Source: Rhodobiaceae bacterium
Lineage (GTDB): Bacteria > Pseudomonadota > Alphaproteobacteria > Parvibaculales > Parvibaculaceae
NCBI GenBank assembly: GCA_027352645.1
Contig: DAIEIL010000159.1
Span: 1 to 15,585 of the forward strand
DNA: 15,585 nt
Direction of reading: 5' to 3'
Shown here in pieces: positions 6,877 to 14,097 of the stretch (positions are counted from its first letter, which is position 1; each line of letters starts with the position of its first letter). The notes below the pieces were generated by a model. The model did no database searches, was not told where the DNA came from, and saw only the letters and a list, made by a program, of their open reading frames with translations. The position numbers and the translations under genes are program-made.

Positions 6877-7098
6877 TTAAATCTCCCTGTTCGGGACGCC
6901 CTCATCCATGAACCGGACTTCTCCGCGACGAGGTGCGATGGGACAAAAAGGGGCGATGTCGGGGCGGGAATCCGACACCGGAAAACGCGCTCGGCCGGGC
7001 TCGCCCTTGGGAACTCCTTAGAAAAAATGCGCCGGGCGACAAATCGATCCGGCACATTGCGGCGAATTAACGAAAGCGCGCGGGAAATCCGATATCAG

Positions 7099-7121
7099 GA
7101 AATCAGCAAATACCTGATTTC
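7099..7121 (-). terminator. Hairpin at the end of pncC, possible weak terminator
   Basis: GAAATCAG (7099-7106) and CTGATTTC (7114-7121) form an exact 8-base inverted repeat with a 7-base loop. The pncC stop codon (7120-7122) overlaps one arm. It is AT-rich in a GC-rich region and there is no clear T-run downstream, so termination is uncertain. A protein binding site or mRNA end-stabilising hairpin are alternatives. Confidence 0.4.
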
Positions 7122-7608
7122 ATTGGAGATTCTGAAGAAAATACTCCAACCCCGCCTTGGCGAAGGCGCGCATGTTCGAGACCCGGTCGTCGTTGCCGGT
7201 CTGAACCGTGAAGCTGCGTTCCACAGGACCGACAAGGGCAATGCAGCTCGTGCCCGCCGGATCGCCATAGCGGCTGCCCGCCGGACCGGTTGCACCGATC
7301 TCCGCCAAGGCCCAGTTGCATGAAAACTGGTCCCGAAGCGAGCGGCCCAGCAGACGGACAAACGGCTCGCTCAAAGGCTTCTGGGCCTTGGCTTCGACGA
7401 TCGCCTCATCGGAGAGGTCGATCAGTACGCGACGCGCCTTCTGCGTGTAGACGACCGCCCCACCGAGATAATAGGCGGACGCGCCGGGTACCGACAGCAG
7501 CGCCGCCGACATGAGGCCCCCGGTCGAGGATTCCGAAACGGCCACGGTCTCGCCGCGCGATTTCAGAAGCGCGCCGATCCGCTCGGCTATGGGAAGAAGT
7601 TCCTGCAT
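7120..7608 (-). CDS. CinA C-terminal-domain family protein (PncC-like NMN amidase)
   Basis: The CinA-C/PncC family deamidates nicotinamide mononucleotide to nicotinate mononucleotide in NAD recycling. This 162-residue protein is the stand-alone C-terminal domain, of the usual length, without the N-terminal MoaB-like domain of full CinA. Visible family features are SESSTGGLMSAALLSVPGAS (25-44), which corresponds to the AESCTGG motif with Ser in place of Cys; YYLGGAVVYT (46-55); and IGATGPAGSRYGDPAGTS (104-121). The Cys-to-Ser change and the GSRYGDPAG form place it in a divergent branch, so activity on NMN is inferred rather than certain. The start ATG at 7606-7608 has AAGGAG upstream, inside the end of the PIG-L gene whose stop is 2 bases away. 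Translation of the two genes is likely coupled. Confidence 0.88.
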   Translation of the reverse strand: MQELLPIAERIGALLKSRGETVAVSESSTGGLMSAALLSVPGASAYYLGGAVVYTQKARRVLIDLSDEAIVEAKAQKPLSEPFVRLLGRSLRDQFSCNWALAEIGATGPAGSRYGDPAGTSCIALVGPVERSFTVQTGNDDRVSNMRAFAKAGLEYFLQNLQ

Positions 7609-7610
7609 GT

Positions 7611-8459
7611 CTAACGCCGCTCCTTGAGTTCGGTCACCTTGTAGAATTCATCGCCCCAGAGAAGGTAATAGAGGCGCGCCGGCAGGTGATAGGTCGTCGG
7701 AATCGAATATTCCTGCGAGGCGTGGATTTTCCACCCGCTCATGCGGGTCGAGAGCTTTGCTCTCATCGAAAGGGTGGGCTCAGGCTCATTGGCGGCGACG
7801 AAAGCCCCCGCCACCCCGCCAATGGCGCGGATACCACGGCGCGGCGCCACCACGTAGGCGATCCATTTCGGCCCCCGATAGCCGTCGGCGGCGGGCGTCT
7901 CATTCAAACGACGCGCCGCTGCCTCGGCGGCAAGACCGATCCGCATATGGTCTGGATGGCCGGATTCTCCGCTACCCGGCCAGAAAGTGACGACGAGATC
8001 GGGCTTGTAGCGGTCCATCGCCTCCGCGACGCGCGATGCGAGCCATTCGAAATCGACGCCGGAAAGGCCGGAATCCGGAAAACCCCAGACTTCCTGCTCG
8101 TCGAGCCCCAGCGCATAACCGCTTTTCAGAACCTCGGCCGTCCGTATCAATGCCAGATCGCGCTGCCGGGCGATCACGGGCACCTGCGTCCCCCTCTCAC
8201 CCCGCGTTGCGGTGATGAGGGCCGTAAAGGCGTGATCGCGGGTTTTTGCGGCTTCGAGAAGCCCCGCCGCCCGCAATTCATCGTCAGGATGTGCAAAGAC
8301 GGCCAGAACGCGTGTCGCGCCAAGCTCGCCCGCCACCGAGGGCACCTCCCGCGCGGAGGGCTCGGAAAAGAGGCTGCTCGCCCAGGCAAAAAGCCCCGCG
8401 CAGACAAGCAACAGGGCGAGCGCGAGGCCCGCCAAAATCCTTAACGCCTTTTTCCGCAT
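7611..8459 (-). CDS. Membrane-anchored PIG-L/LmbE-family deacetylase
   Basis: PIG-L/LmbE proteins are zinc-dependent hydrolases that remove acetyl or similar groups from N-acetylglucosaminyl compounds (MshB and BshB are characterised members). The 282-residue product has an N-terminal hydrophobic segment after MRKKALRI (residues 8-30), probably an uncleaved anchor placing the enzyme outside the inner membrane; C20 does not sit in a good lipobox. The catalytic signature FAHPDDE (55-61) and HPDH (168-171) are intact. By comparison with MshB, H57, D60 and H171 should bind zinc and D59 act as base. I chose the ATG at 8457-8459 (MRKKALRILAG) because GGGGGAGG sits immediately upstream, though the spacing is short; the longer open frame overlaps dapF. 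Substrate is unknown. pncC follows 2 bases later. Confidence 0.88.
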   Translation of the reverse strand: MRKKALRILAGLALALLLVCAGLFAWASSLFSEPSAREVPSVAGELGATRVLAVFAHPDDELRAAGLLEAAKTRDHAFTALITATRGERGTQVPVIARQRDLALIRTAEVLKSGYALGLDEQEVWGFPDSGLSGVDFEWLASRVAEAMDRYKPDLVVTFWPGSGESGHPDHMRIGLAAEAAARRLNETPAADGYRGPKWIAYVVAPRRGIRAIGGVAGAFVAANEPEPTLSMRAKLSTRMSGWKIHASQEYSIPTTYHLPARLYYLLWGDEFYKVTELKERR

Positions 8460-8580
8460 GTCCTCCCCCGGGAAACGCGCGCATGCTATCAGTTTCAACG
8501 AAGCGAGGCGGGCAAGACAAGGACCGGGGCGGCGCAAACGACTGGTATTTCCACCTGAAAAGCGCCATATACGGGCGATC

Positions 8581-9453
8581 ATGATGACCTCGGGCATGCA
8601 TTTCCGGAAGATGAACGGGCTCGGCAACGACTTCGTCGTGCTGGATGTCCGCTCGCACCCGCTTGCGCTCTCCGATGACGCTACGCGTGCCATTGCCGAC
8701 CGCGACAAGGGCATCGGCTGCGACCAGCTCATCACCATCGAAAATCCCCGCGCCGGCGGCGATGCCTATATGGGCATCCGCAATGCGGACGGCTCGACGG
8801 TCGGCGCCTGCGGCAATGCGAGCCGCTGCATCGGACGCCTGATCCTCGACGAGACGGGCAAGAGCGAAGTCCGCCTCGAAACGCCCTCGGGCATCATTAT
8901 CTGCTCCGACGCGGGCGACGGGCGCATCACCGTCGACATGGGCGAACCGCGCCTGAAGTGGAACGAGATTCCGCTTTCTGAAGAATTCGCCGACACGCGC
9001 ACCATCGAGCTTGAAGTCGGCCCGCTCGGCAATCCGGTCATGCATTCGCCCTCCGCCGTCAGCATGGGCAATCCGCATGTGATCTTCTTCGTGAAGGACG
9101 CCGACGCGATCGACCTCGGCAGGATCGGCTCGATGCTCGAGCATCACCCGCTCTTTCCCGAGCGCGCCAATATCTCGGTCGCGCAAGTGCTTTCGCCGAC
9201 GCATATCAAGCTCAAGGTCTGGGAGCGCGGCGCGGGCCTCACCCGCGCTTGCGGCACCGCCGCCTGCGCGACAGGCGTTGCCGCCGTGCGCCGCCACCTC
9301 GCCGAGCGCAAGGTGACGATCACGCTGCCAGGCGGCGACCTCGAGATCGAATGGCGCGAGGCCGACAACCACGTCTACATGACCGGCCCCATCGAATTCG
9401 AATTCGAAGACGACCTCGATCCGCGCCTGCTTGCCGGAGGCGTGGTCGCATGA
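8581..9453 (+). CDS. dapF: Diaminopimelate epimerase
   Basis: DapF interconverts LL- and meso-diaminopimelate, supplying lysine and peptidoglycan, without a cofactor, by a two-cysteine mechanism. The 290-residue product shows KMNGLGNDFVVLD (10-22), the first catalytic cysteine C77 in GACGNASRC, MGNPHVIFFV (162-171), and the second, C224, in RACGTAACATG. Length is close to E. coli (274). The start is not certain: ATGs at 8581, 8584 and 8596 are in frame and none has a convincing ribosome binding site. I chose the first; family alignment allows any. The frame remains open to 8458, but that part looks non-coding. The stop overlaps the mtaB start (ATGA), making this the first gene of a coupled operon. 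Divergent PIG-L starts 121 bases away. Confidence 0.96.
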   Translation: MMTSGMHFRKMNGLGNDFVVLDVRSHPLALSDDATRAIADRDKGIGCDQLITIENPRAGGDAYMGIRNADGSTVGACGNASRCIGRLILDETGKSEVRLETPSGIIICSDAGDGRITVDMGEPRLKWNEIPLSEEFADTRTIELEVGPLGNPVMHSPSAVSMGNPHVIFFVKDADAIDLGRIGSMLEHHPLFPERANISVAQVLSPTHIKLKVWERGAGLTRACGTAACATGVAAVRRHLAERKVTITLPGGDLEIEWREADNHVYMTGPIEFEFEDDLDPRLLAGGVVA

Positions 9454-10730
9454 AGCCCGCACCGGACAAGAAGATGCCAGAAATCGTCACCTTCGGCTGC
9501 CGCCTCAACACTTATGAATCCGAGGTGATGAAGGGCCATGCCGAAAAGGCGGGTCTCGAAGGCGCGATCATCTTCAACACCTGCGCGGTAACGAACGAAG
9601 CGGTGCGCCAGGCGCGTCAGGCGATCCGCAAGGCGCGGCGCGAAAGCCCCGATGCCCGCATCATCGTCACGGGCTGCGCGGCGCAGGTGAACCCCGACGA
9701 ATTCGCGGCCATGGCCGAAGTCGATCTTGTTCTCGGTAATGACGAGAAGATGCAGGCCGAAAGCTGGCAGCCGGCCCGCGCGCTTCATGCGAATGAACGT
9801 GTCCGCGTCAACGACATCATGTCGGTGAAGGAGACCGCCGGTCATCTCGTGCAGGGTTTCGAGGGCCGTGCCCGCGCCTTCGTTCAGGTGCAGAATGGCT
9901 GCGACCATCGCTGCACTTTCTGCATCATCCCCTATGGCCGGGGAAACTCCCGCAGCGTTCCCGCAGGCGAAGTCGTGGCGCAGGTTCGCGCCCTGGTCGA
10001 AAGCGGCTACCGCGAAGTCGTGCTGACCGGCGTCGATATTACATCTTATGGCGCCGATCTTCCCGGCAGCCCCAGCCTCGGCAATCTCTCCCGGCGCATC
10101 CTCAAGCTCGTGCCCGAACTCGAACGCCTGCGCCTGTCTTCCATCGACTCCATCGAAGCCGATGACGAGCTGATGCGCCTCATCGCCGAGGAAGAACGGC
10201 TGATGCCGCATCTCCATCTCTCGCTACAGGCGGGCGACGACATGATCCTGAAGCGCATGAAGCGCCGCCATCTCCGCGCGGATTCGATCCGCTTCTGCGA
10301 GGAAGCGCGCCGTCTGCGCCCGGATATCGTTTTCGGCGCGGATTTCATCGCGGGCTTCCCCACCGAAACGGACGAAATGTTCGAGAACACGCTGCGCCTC
10401 GTCGATGAATGCGGCCTCACCTGGCTCCATGTCTTCCCCTTCTCCCCGCGTCCCGGCACGCCCGCCGCGCGCATGCCGCAGCTCGACCGCGGCCTCATCA
10501 AGGCCCGCGCCGAACGCCTGCGCCTGAAGGGCGCGGAACGCGTTCGCCTTCACCTCGAAGCGGGGCTCGGCCAGACGCGGTCCGTTCTGATGGAGAGCGA
10601 AACCATCGGCCGCACCCATCAGTTCACGCCGGTTCATCTCATCGATGCGAGCGTTCGCCCCGGCGAAATTCTCGACGTCCGCCTCGCCTCCCATGACGGC
10701 GCCTCCTTCCAGGGTCTCAGGGCGGCATGA
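9450..10730 (+). CDS. mtaB: tRNA t6A37 methylthiotransferase
   Basis: MtaB is a radical-SAM enzyme that adds a methylthio group to N6-threonylcarbamoyladenosine at position 37 of tRNAs reading ANN codons. The 426-residue product has the N-terminal methylthiotransferase domain with three cluster cysteines, C17 (GCRLNTYESE), C45 (FNTCAVTNEA) and C76 (VTGCAAQ), and the radical-SAM triad C151, C155 and C158 in GCDHRCTFCIIPYGRG. The CRLNTYES and TCAVTNEA forms fit MtaB rather than MiaB or RimO. A TRAM-like C-terminal region follows (about 365-426). The start ATG at 9450 overlaps the dapF stop, with GGAGG about 11 bases upstream; a second ATG lies at codon 9. The stop overlaps ftsY (ATGA), so expression is coupled on both sides. 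Confidence 0.95.
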   Translation: MKPAPDKKMPEIVTFGCRLNTYESEVMKGHAEKAGLEGAIIFNTCAVTNEAVRQARQAIRKARRESPDARIIVTGCAAQVNPDEFAAMAEVDLVLGNDEKMQAESWQPARALHANERVRVNDIMSVKETAGHLVQGFEGRARAFVQVQNGCDHRCTFCIIPYGRGNSRSVPAGEVVAQVRALVESGYREVVLTGVDITSYGADLPGSPSLGNLSRRILKLVPELERLRLSSIDSIEADDELMRLIAEEERLMPHLHLSLQAGDDMILKRMKRRHLRADSIRFCEEARRLRPDIVFGADFIAGFPTETDEMFENTLRLVDECGLTWLHVFPFSPRPGTPAARMPQLDRGLIKARAERLRLKGAERVRLHLEAGLGQTRSVLMESETIGRTHQFTPVHLIDASVRPGEILDVRLASHDGASFQGLRAA

Positions 10731-11680
10731 GCGAAACCGACGCCCCCGAGGAACAGCAGAAAAAGAAATCCTTCTTCCAGCGGATGAAGGAAGGGCTTTC
10801 GCGCTCGACCCGCACCATCTCCGAAGGCATCACGGGCATCTTCACCAAGAAGAAGCTCGACCGGGCAACGCTCGACGAACTGGAAGAGCTTCTGATCGCC
10901 GCAGATCTCGGCATCGACACGGCGGCGAGCGTGGCGGACGCCGTTGGCAAGGACCGCTACGACAAGGAAGTGACGCCGGAGGAAATCCGCAGCATCGTCG
11001 CGAGCGAAATCTCCAAGGTGCTCGCCCCCGTGGCCAAGCCCTTCGCAATCGACGCAGAGAAGAAGCCCTTCGTCGTGCTGATGGTCGGCGTCAATGGCGC
11101 GGGCAAGACGACGACGGCAGCAAAGATCGCGGCCAAGGCCAAGCGCGAGGGCAAGAGCGTGATGCTTGCGGCTGGCGACACATTCCGTGCGGCGGCGGTC
11201 GAACAGTTGAAAGTCTGGGGCGAACGCATCGGCGCGCCGGTCGTGACGACGAAAGTCGGCGGCGATGCGGCGGGCCTTGCCTATGAGGCGCTCGCCCGCG
11301 CGAAAGAGGAAAAGACCGACCTCCTCCTCATCGACACGGCCGGCCGGCTTCAGAACAAGGCCGACCTCATGGCCGAACTCGAGAAGATCGTGCGCGTGTT
11401 GAAGAAGCTCGATCCGGAAGCGCCCCATGCGACGCTGCTCGTGCTCGACGCGACGACCGGACAGAACGCCGTCAACCAGGTCGAGATCTTCGGCAAGATC
11501 GCCAATGTGACCGGCCTCGTGATGACCAAGCTCGACGGTACGGCGCGGGGCGGCATTCTCATCGCCATCGCGAAGCGCTTCGGCATGCCGGTGCATCTCA
11601 TCGGCATCGGCGAGGGCATCGACGACCTTCAGCCTTTCGACGCGGACACATTTGCCCGTGCAATCACGGGAGCGAACTGA
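10727..11680 (+). CDS. ftsY: Signal recognition particle receptor FtsY
   Basis: FtsY is the membrane-associated SRP receptor GTPase that docks Ffh-ribosome complexes at the translocon. The 317-residue product has a short N-terminal A region, charged and ending in an amphipathic stretch (KKKSFFQRMKEGLSRS, 12-27) that probably acts as the membrane-binding helix. Then come the N domain and a G domain with GVNGAGKT (121-128), DTFRAAA (151-157), DTAGR (203-207), TKLDGTARGG (267-276) and GIGE (293-296). The long acidic A domain of E. coli FtsY is absent, as in many alphaproteobacteria. The ATG at 10727 overlaps the mtaB stop by 4 bases. ispZ follows after 2 bases. Its partner ffh is on the opposite strand about 4.3 kb away. 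Confidence 0.97.
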   Translation: MSETDAPEEQQKKKSFFQRMKEGLSRSTRTISEGITGIFTKKKLDRATLDELEELLIAADLGIDTAASVADAVGKDRYDKEVTPEEIRSIVASEISKVLAPVAKPFAIDAEKKPFVVLMVGVNGAGKTTTAAKIAAKAKREGKSVMLAAGDTFRAAAVEQLKVWGERIGAPVVTTKVGGDAAGLAYEALARAKEEKTDLLLIDTAGRLQNKADLMAELEKIVRVLKKLDPEAPHATLLVLDATTGQNAVNQVEIFGKIANVTGLVMTKLDGTARGGILIAIAKRFGMPVHLIGIGEGIDDLQPFDADTFARAITGAN

Positions 11681-11682
11681 GC

Positions 11683-12309
11683 ATGAGCGACGCGCAGGAA
11701 AGCCAGGGACCGACAACCACGCAATGGCTGCGCATGGGGCTCGAACTGGGGCCCCTCGTCATCTTTTTCCTCGCCAATTCCCAGGGCCACCGTCTCGTCG
11801 GCGGCGCGCCCGGCCCGAGCATCTTCTTCGCGACCGGTGTCTTCATGGCCGCAACCATCGCCTCGCTCGCCGTCTCCTATTGGAAGTTCCGCAAGATTCC
11901 GACCATGCCGCTCGTCACGGGCGTCTTCGTCGTCATCTTCGGCACGCTGACGCTGGTGCTTCACGACGATGTCTTCATCAAGCTGAAGCCGACGCTGGTG
12001 AATATGCTCTTCGCCGCCGCCCTGCTCGGCGCCGCCTTCACCGGAAGGCCACTGATGAAGCAGCTTTTCGATGCCGCCTTCGACCTGACCGACGAAGGCT
12101 GGATGATCCTAACCCGCCGCTGGGGTTATTTTTTCCTGTTCCTCGCACTCCTCAACGAAATCGTCTGGCGCGGCTTCAGCACCGATTTCTGGGTGAGCTT
12201 CAAGCTTCTCGGCATCATGCCGCTCACCATCGTCTTCGGCATGGCGCAGATGCCGGTGCTGACGAAATACGCCACGAAAGAAGCGTCGGACGCGCCCGTC
12301 GCCGATTAA
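11683..12309 (+). CDS. yciB: Inner-membrane septation protein A family (YciB/IspZ)
   Basis: This family of small inner-membrane proteins is linked to cell envelope maintenance and septation; a biochemical activity is not established. The 208-residue product is mostly hydrophobic, with about five or six membrane segments (around 21-35, 46-66, 75-93, 107-121, 145-160 and 172-190). Family signatures are LVIFFLANSQG (25-35), KPTLVNMLFAAALL (103-116) and LLNEIVWRGFSTDFWVSFKL (155-174). The N- and C-terminal ends are polar and about 15-20 residues longer than in E. coli YciB (179). The start ATG at 11683 is 2 bases after the ftsY stop, with GGGAG about 10 bases upstream. The TAA stop is 4 bases from the stop of the convergent transporter gene. 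Confidence 0.94.
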   Translation: MSDAQESQGPTTTQWLRMGLELGPLVIFFLANSQGHRLVGGAPGPSIFFATGVFMAATIASLAVSYWKFRKIPTMPLVTGVFVVIFGTLTLVLHDDVFIKLKPTLVNMLFAAALLGAAFTGRPLMKQLFDAAFDLTDEGWMILTRRWGYFFLFLALLNEIVWRGFSTDFWVSFKLLGIMPLTIVFGMAQMPVLTKYATKEASDAPVAD

Positions 12310-12313
12310 GACG

Positions 12314-13978
12314 TCAGACGCCGTGATGAATCTCGCGATCCTTCGTTTCCGGCAGGAACAACACGCCGACGACGAAGCAGATGCCCGCGATCACGATCGG
12401 GTACCATAACCCGCTATAGATGTTGCCCGTGGCCGCGATCACGGCAAAGGCGATGGGCGGCATGAAACCGCCGAACCAGCCATTGCCGATGTGATAGGGC
12501 AGCGAGAGCGACGAATAGCGGATGCGCGCCGGAAAGAGCTCCACCAGCATCGCCGCGATCGGCCCATAGGTCAGCGCTGCGAAGATGACGAGCACGCCGA
12601 TCAGAAGCACCACCATCGGTGCATTGATCTCCAGCGGGTCGGCTTTGGCAGGATAACGCGCCTGGGAAAGTGCCGCGATCAGCGCCGCGTCGAAAGCGGC
12701 GGCTTTTTCCTTGGCCCCCGCCGCCTTTGCATCATAAGAGACGACGAGCGCGCCGCCGACATGGATCTGGGCGGTGGAGCCAGTGGGCAATGCGATGTTC
12801 GAATAGGGCACGCCGCGCTTCACCAGCGCGCTTTTGGCCACGTCGCATGACGAGGTGAAGGCCGATGTGCCGACGGGGTTGAACTGGAGCGAGCATTCCG
12901 CGGGATCGGCGCTCACCGTCACCGGCGCCGTCTCCTGGGCGCGTTCGAGCGCCGGATTGGCGAAATGCGTGATCCCGTGAAAGATCGGCATATAGGTGAG
13001 CGCGGCAAGCAGGCAACCCGCCATGATGATCGGCTTGCGGCCGATCCGGTCCGAGAACCAGCCATAGATCACAAAGAAGGGCGTGCCTATCACGAGGCCG
13101 CCTGCGACCAGCAGGTTCGCCGTTTGCGGCTCAACCTTCAGAACCTGAGTGAGAAAGATCAGCGCGTAGAACTGGCCCGTATACCAGACCACCGCTTCGC
13201 CCATCGAAAGTCCGAAAAGCGCCAGCAGGACGATCTTGAGGTTCGACCATTTGGCGAAGCTTTCGCGCAGCGGCGCTTTCGATCCCTTGCCCTCCTCCTG
13301 CATGCGCTTGAAGACCGGCGACTCGTCGAGACTGAGGCGAATCCAGACCGATACGGCGAGCAGAAGCGACGAAAGCAGGAAGGGCAGACGCCAGCCCCAG
13401 GTATCGAACGCCTCGGTCGACATCAGCGAGCGACAGGCCAGAATGACGAGCAGCGACAGGAAAAGCCCCGCCGTCGCCGTCATCTGTATCCATGAGGTAT
13501 AGGCGCCGCGCCGCGCCGCCGGGACATGTTCGGCGACATAGGTTGCCGCGCCGCCATATTCGCCGCCAATGGCAAGGCCCTGAAGCATGCGCAACAGGAC
13601 GAGAAGCACCGGCGCGAGAAGGCCTACCGAGGAATAGGTGGGCAGCAAGCCGACAAGGAAGGTCGCCGCGCCCATGACGAGGATGGTGACCAGAAAGGTA
13701 TGCTTGCGGCCGACAAGGTCGCCCAGCCGCCCGAAGACAAGCGCGCCGAAGGGGCGCACCGCGAAACCGGCCGCAAAGACGAGAAGCGCGAAGATGAACG
13801 CTGCCGTCTCGTTGACGCCCGCGAAAAACTGCTTCGAAAAGATGGCGGCAAGCGCACCATAGACGAAGAAGTCATACCACTCGAACATCGTGCCGAGCGA
13901 CGAGGCGAAAATCACCTTGCGTTCGTCCGGCGTCATGCCCTGCGCGCGCGGACGGCGCACCTTCACTTCGGTTGCCAT
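12314..13978 (-). CDS. MFS transporter, metabolite:H+ symporter type, with periplasmic insertion
   Basis: This is a proton-coupled transporter of the ProP/KgtP/ShiA-like branch; the substrate cannot be read from sequence. The 554-residue product has 12 predicted membrane segments. Signatures are GTMFEWYDFFVYG (29-41), RPFGALVFGRLGDLVGRK (75-92) in loop 2-3, LRMLQGLAIGGEYGGAATY (129-147), and the matching GWFSDRIGRK (306-315) in loop 8-9. Between segments 9 and 10 there is an insertion of about 110 residues (338-451), predicted periplasmic, with two cysteines (C362, C378). Usual family length is about 430-450, so the insertion explains the size. I chose the ATG at 13976-13978 because GGGGGAGAG precedes it; an in-frame ATG at 14014 with AAGGGG upstream would add 12 residues. 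It lies 119 bases behind the NUDIX gene. Confidence 0.92.
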   Translation of the reverse strand: MATEVKVRRPRAQGMTPDERKVIFASSLGTMFEWYDFFVYGALAAIFSKQFFAGVNETAAFIFALLVFAAGFAVRPFGALVFGRLGDLVGRKHTFLVTILVMGAATFLVGLLPTYSSVGLLAPVLLVLLRMLQGLAIGGEYGGAATYVAEHVPAARRGAYTSWIQMTATAGLFLSLLVILACRSLMSTEAFDTWGWRLPFLLSSLLLAVSVWIRLSLDESPVFKRMQEEGKGSKAPLRESFAKWSNLKIVLLALFGLSMGEAVVWYTGQFYALIFLTQVLKVEPQTANLLVAGGLVIGTPFFVIYGWFSDRIGRKPIIMAGCLLAALTYMPIFHGITHFANPALERAQETAPVTVSADPAECSLQFNPVGTSAFTSSCDVAKSALVKRGVPYSNIALPTGSTAQIHVGGALVVSYDAKAAGAKEKAAAFDAALIAALSQARYPAKADPLEINAPMVVLLIGVLVIFAALTYGPIAAMLVELFPARIRYSSLSLPYHIGNGWFGGFMPPIAFAVIAATGNIYSGLWYPIVIAGICFVVGVLFLPETKDREIHHGV

Positions 13979-14097
13979 TGCTCTCTCCCCCTCCGATGCC
14001 CGCGCAGCGGACATAGTCCCCTTCAGGCCTCCAGCCCGCCCGGAGAATGCCGCGAACGGAGCAATCGTACCAGAGGCAAAAGGCCTGCCCCCCGATC

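Noticed and set aside
6807..7055. An 82-residue minus-strand frame upstream of the small charged protein
   Set aside because: There is no ribosome binding site, it overlaps the better-supported 69-residue gene, and its composition is typical of a chance frame.
8460..8738. N-terminal extension of the PIG-L protein by 93 residues
   Set aside because: The extension runs opposite the dapF coding region and lacks family similarity; the start at 8459 is followed directly by a membrane anchor and has a GGAGG upstream.
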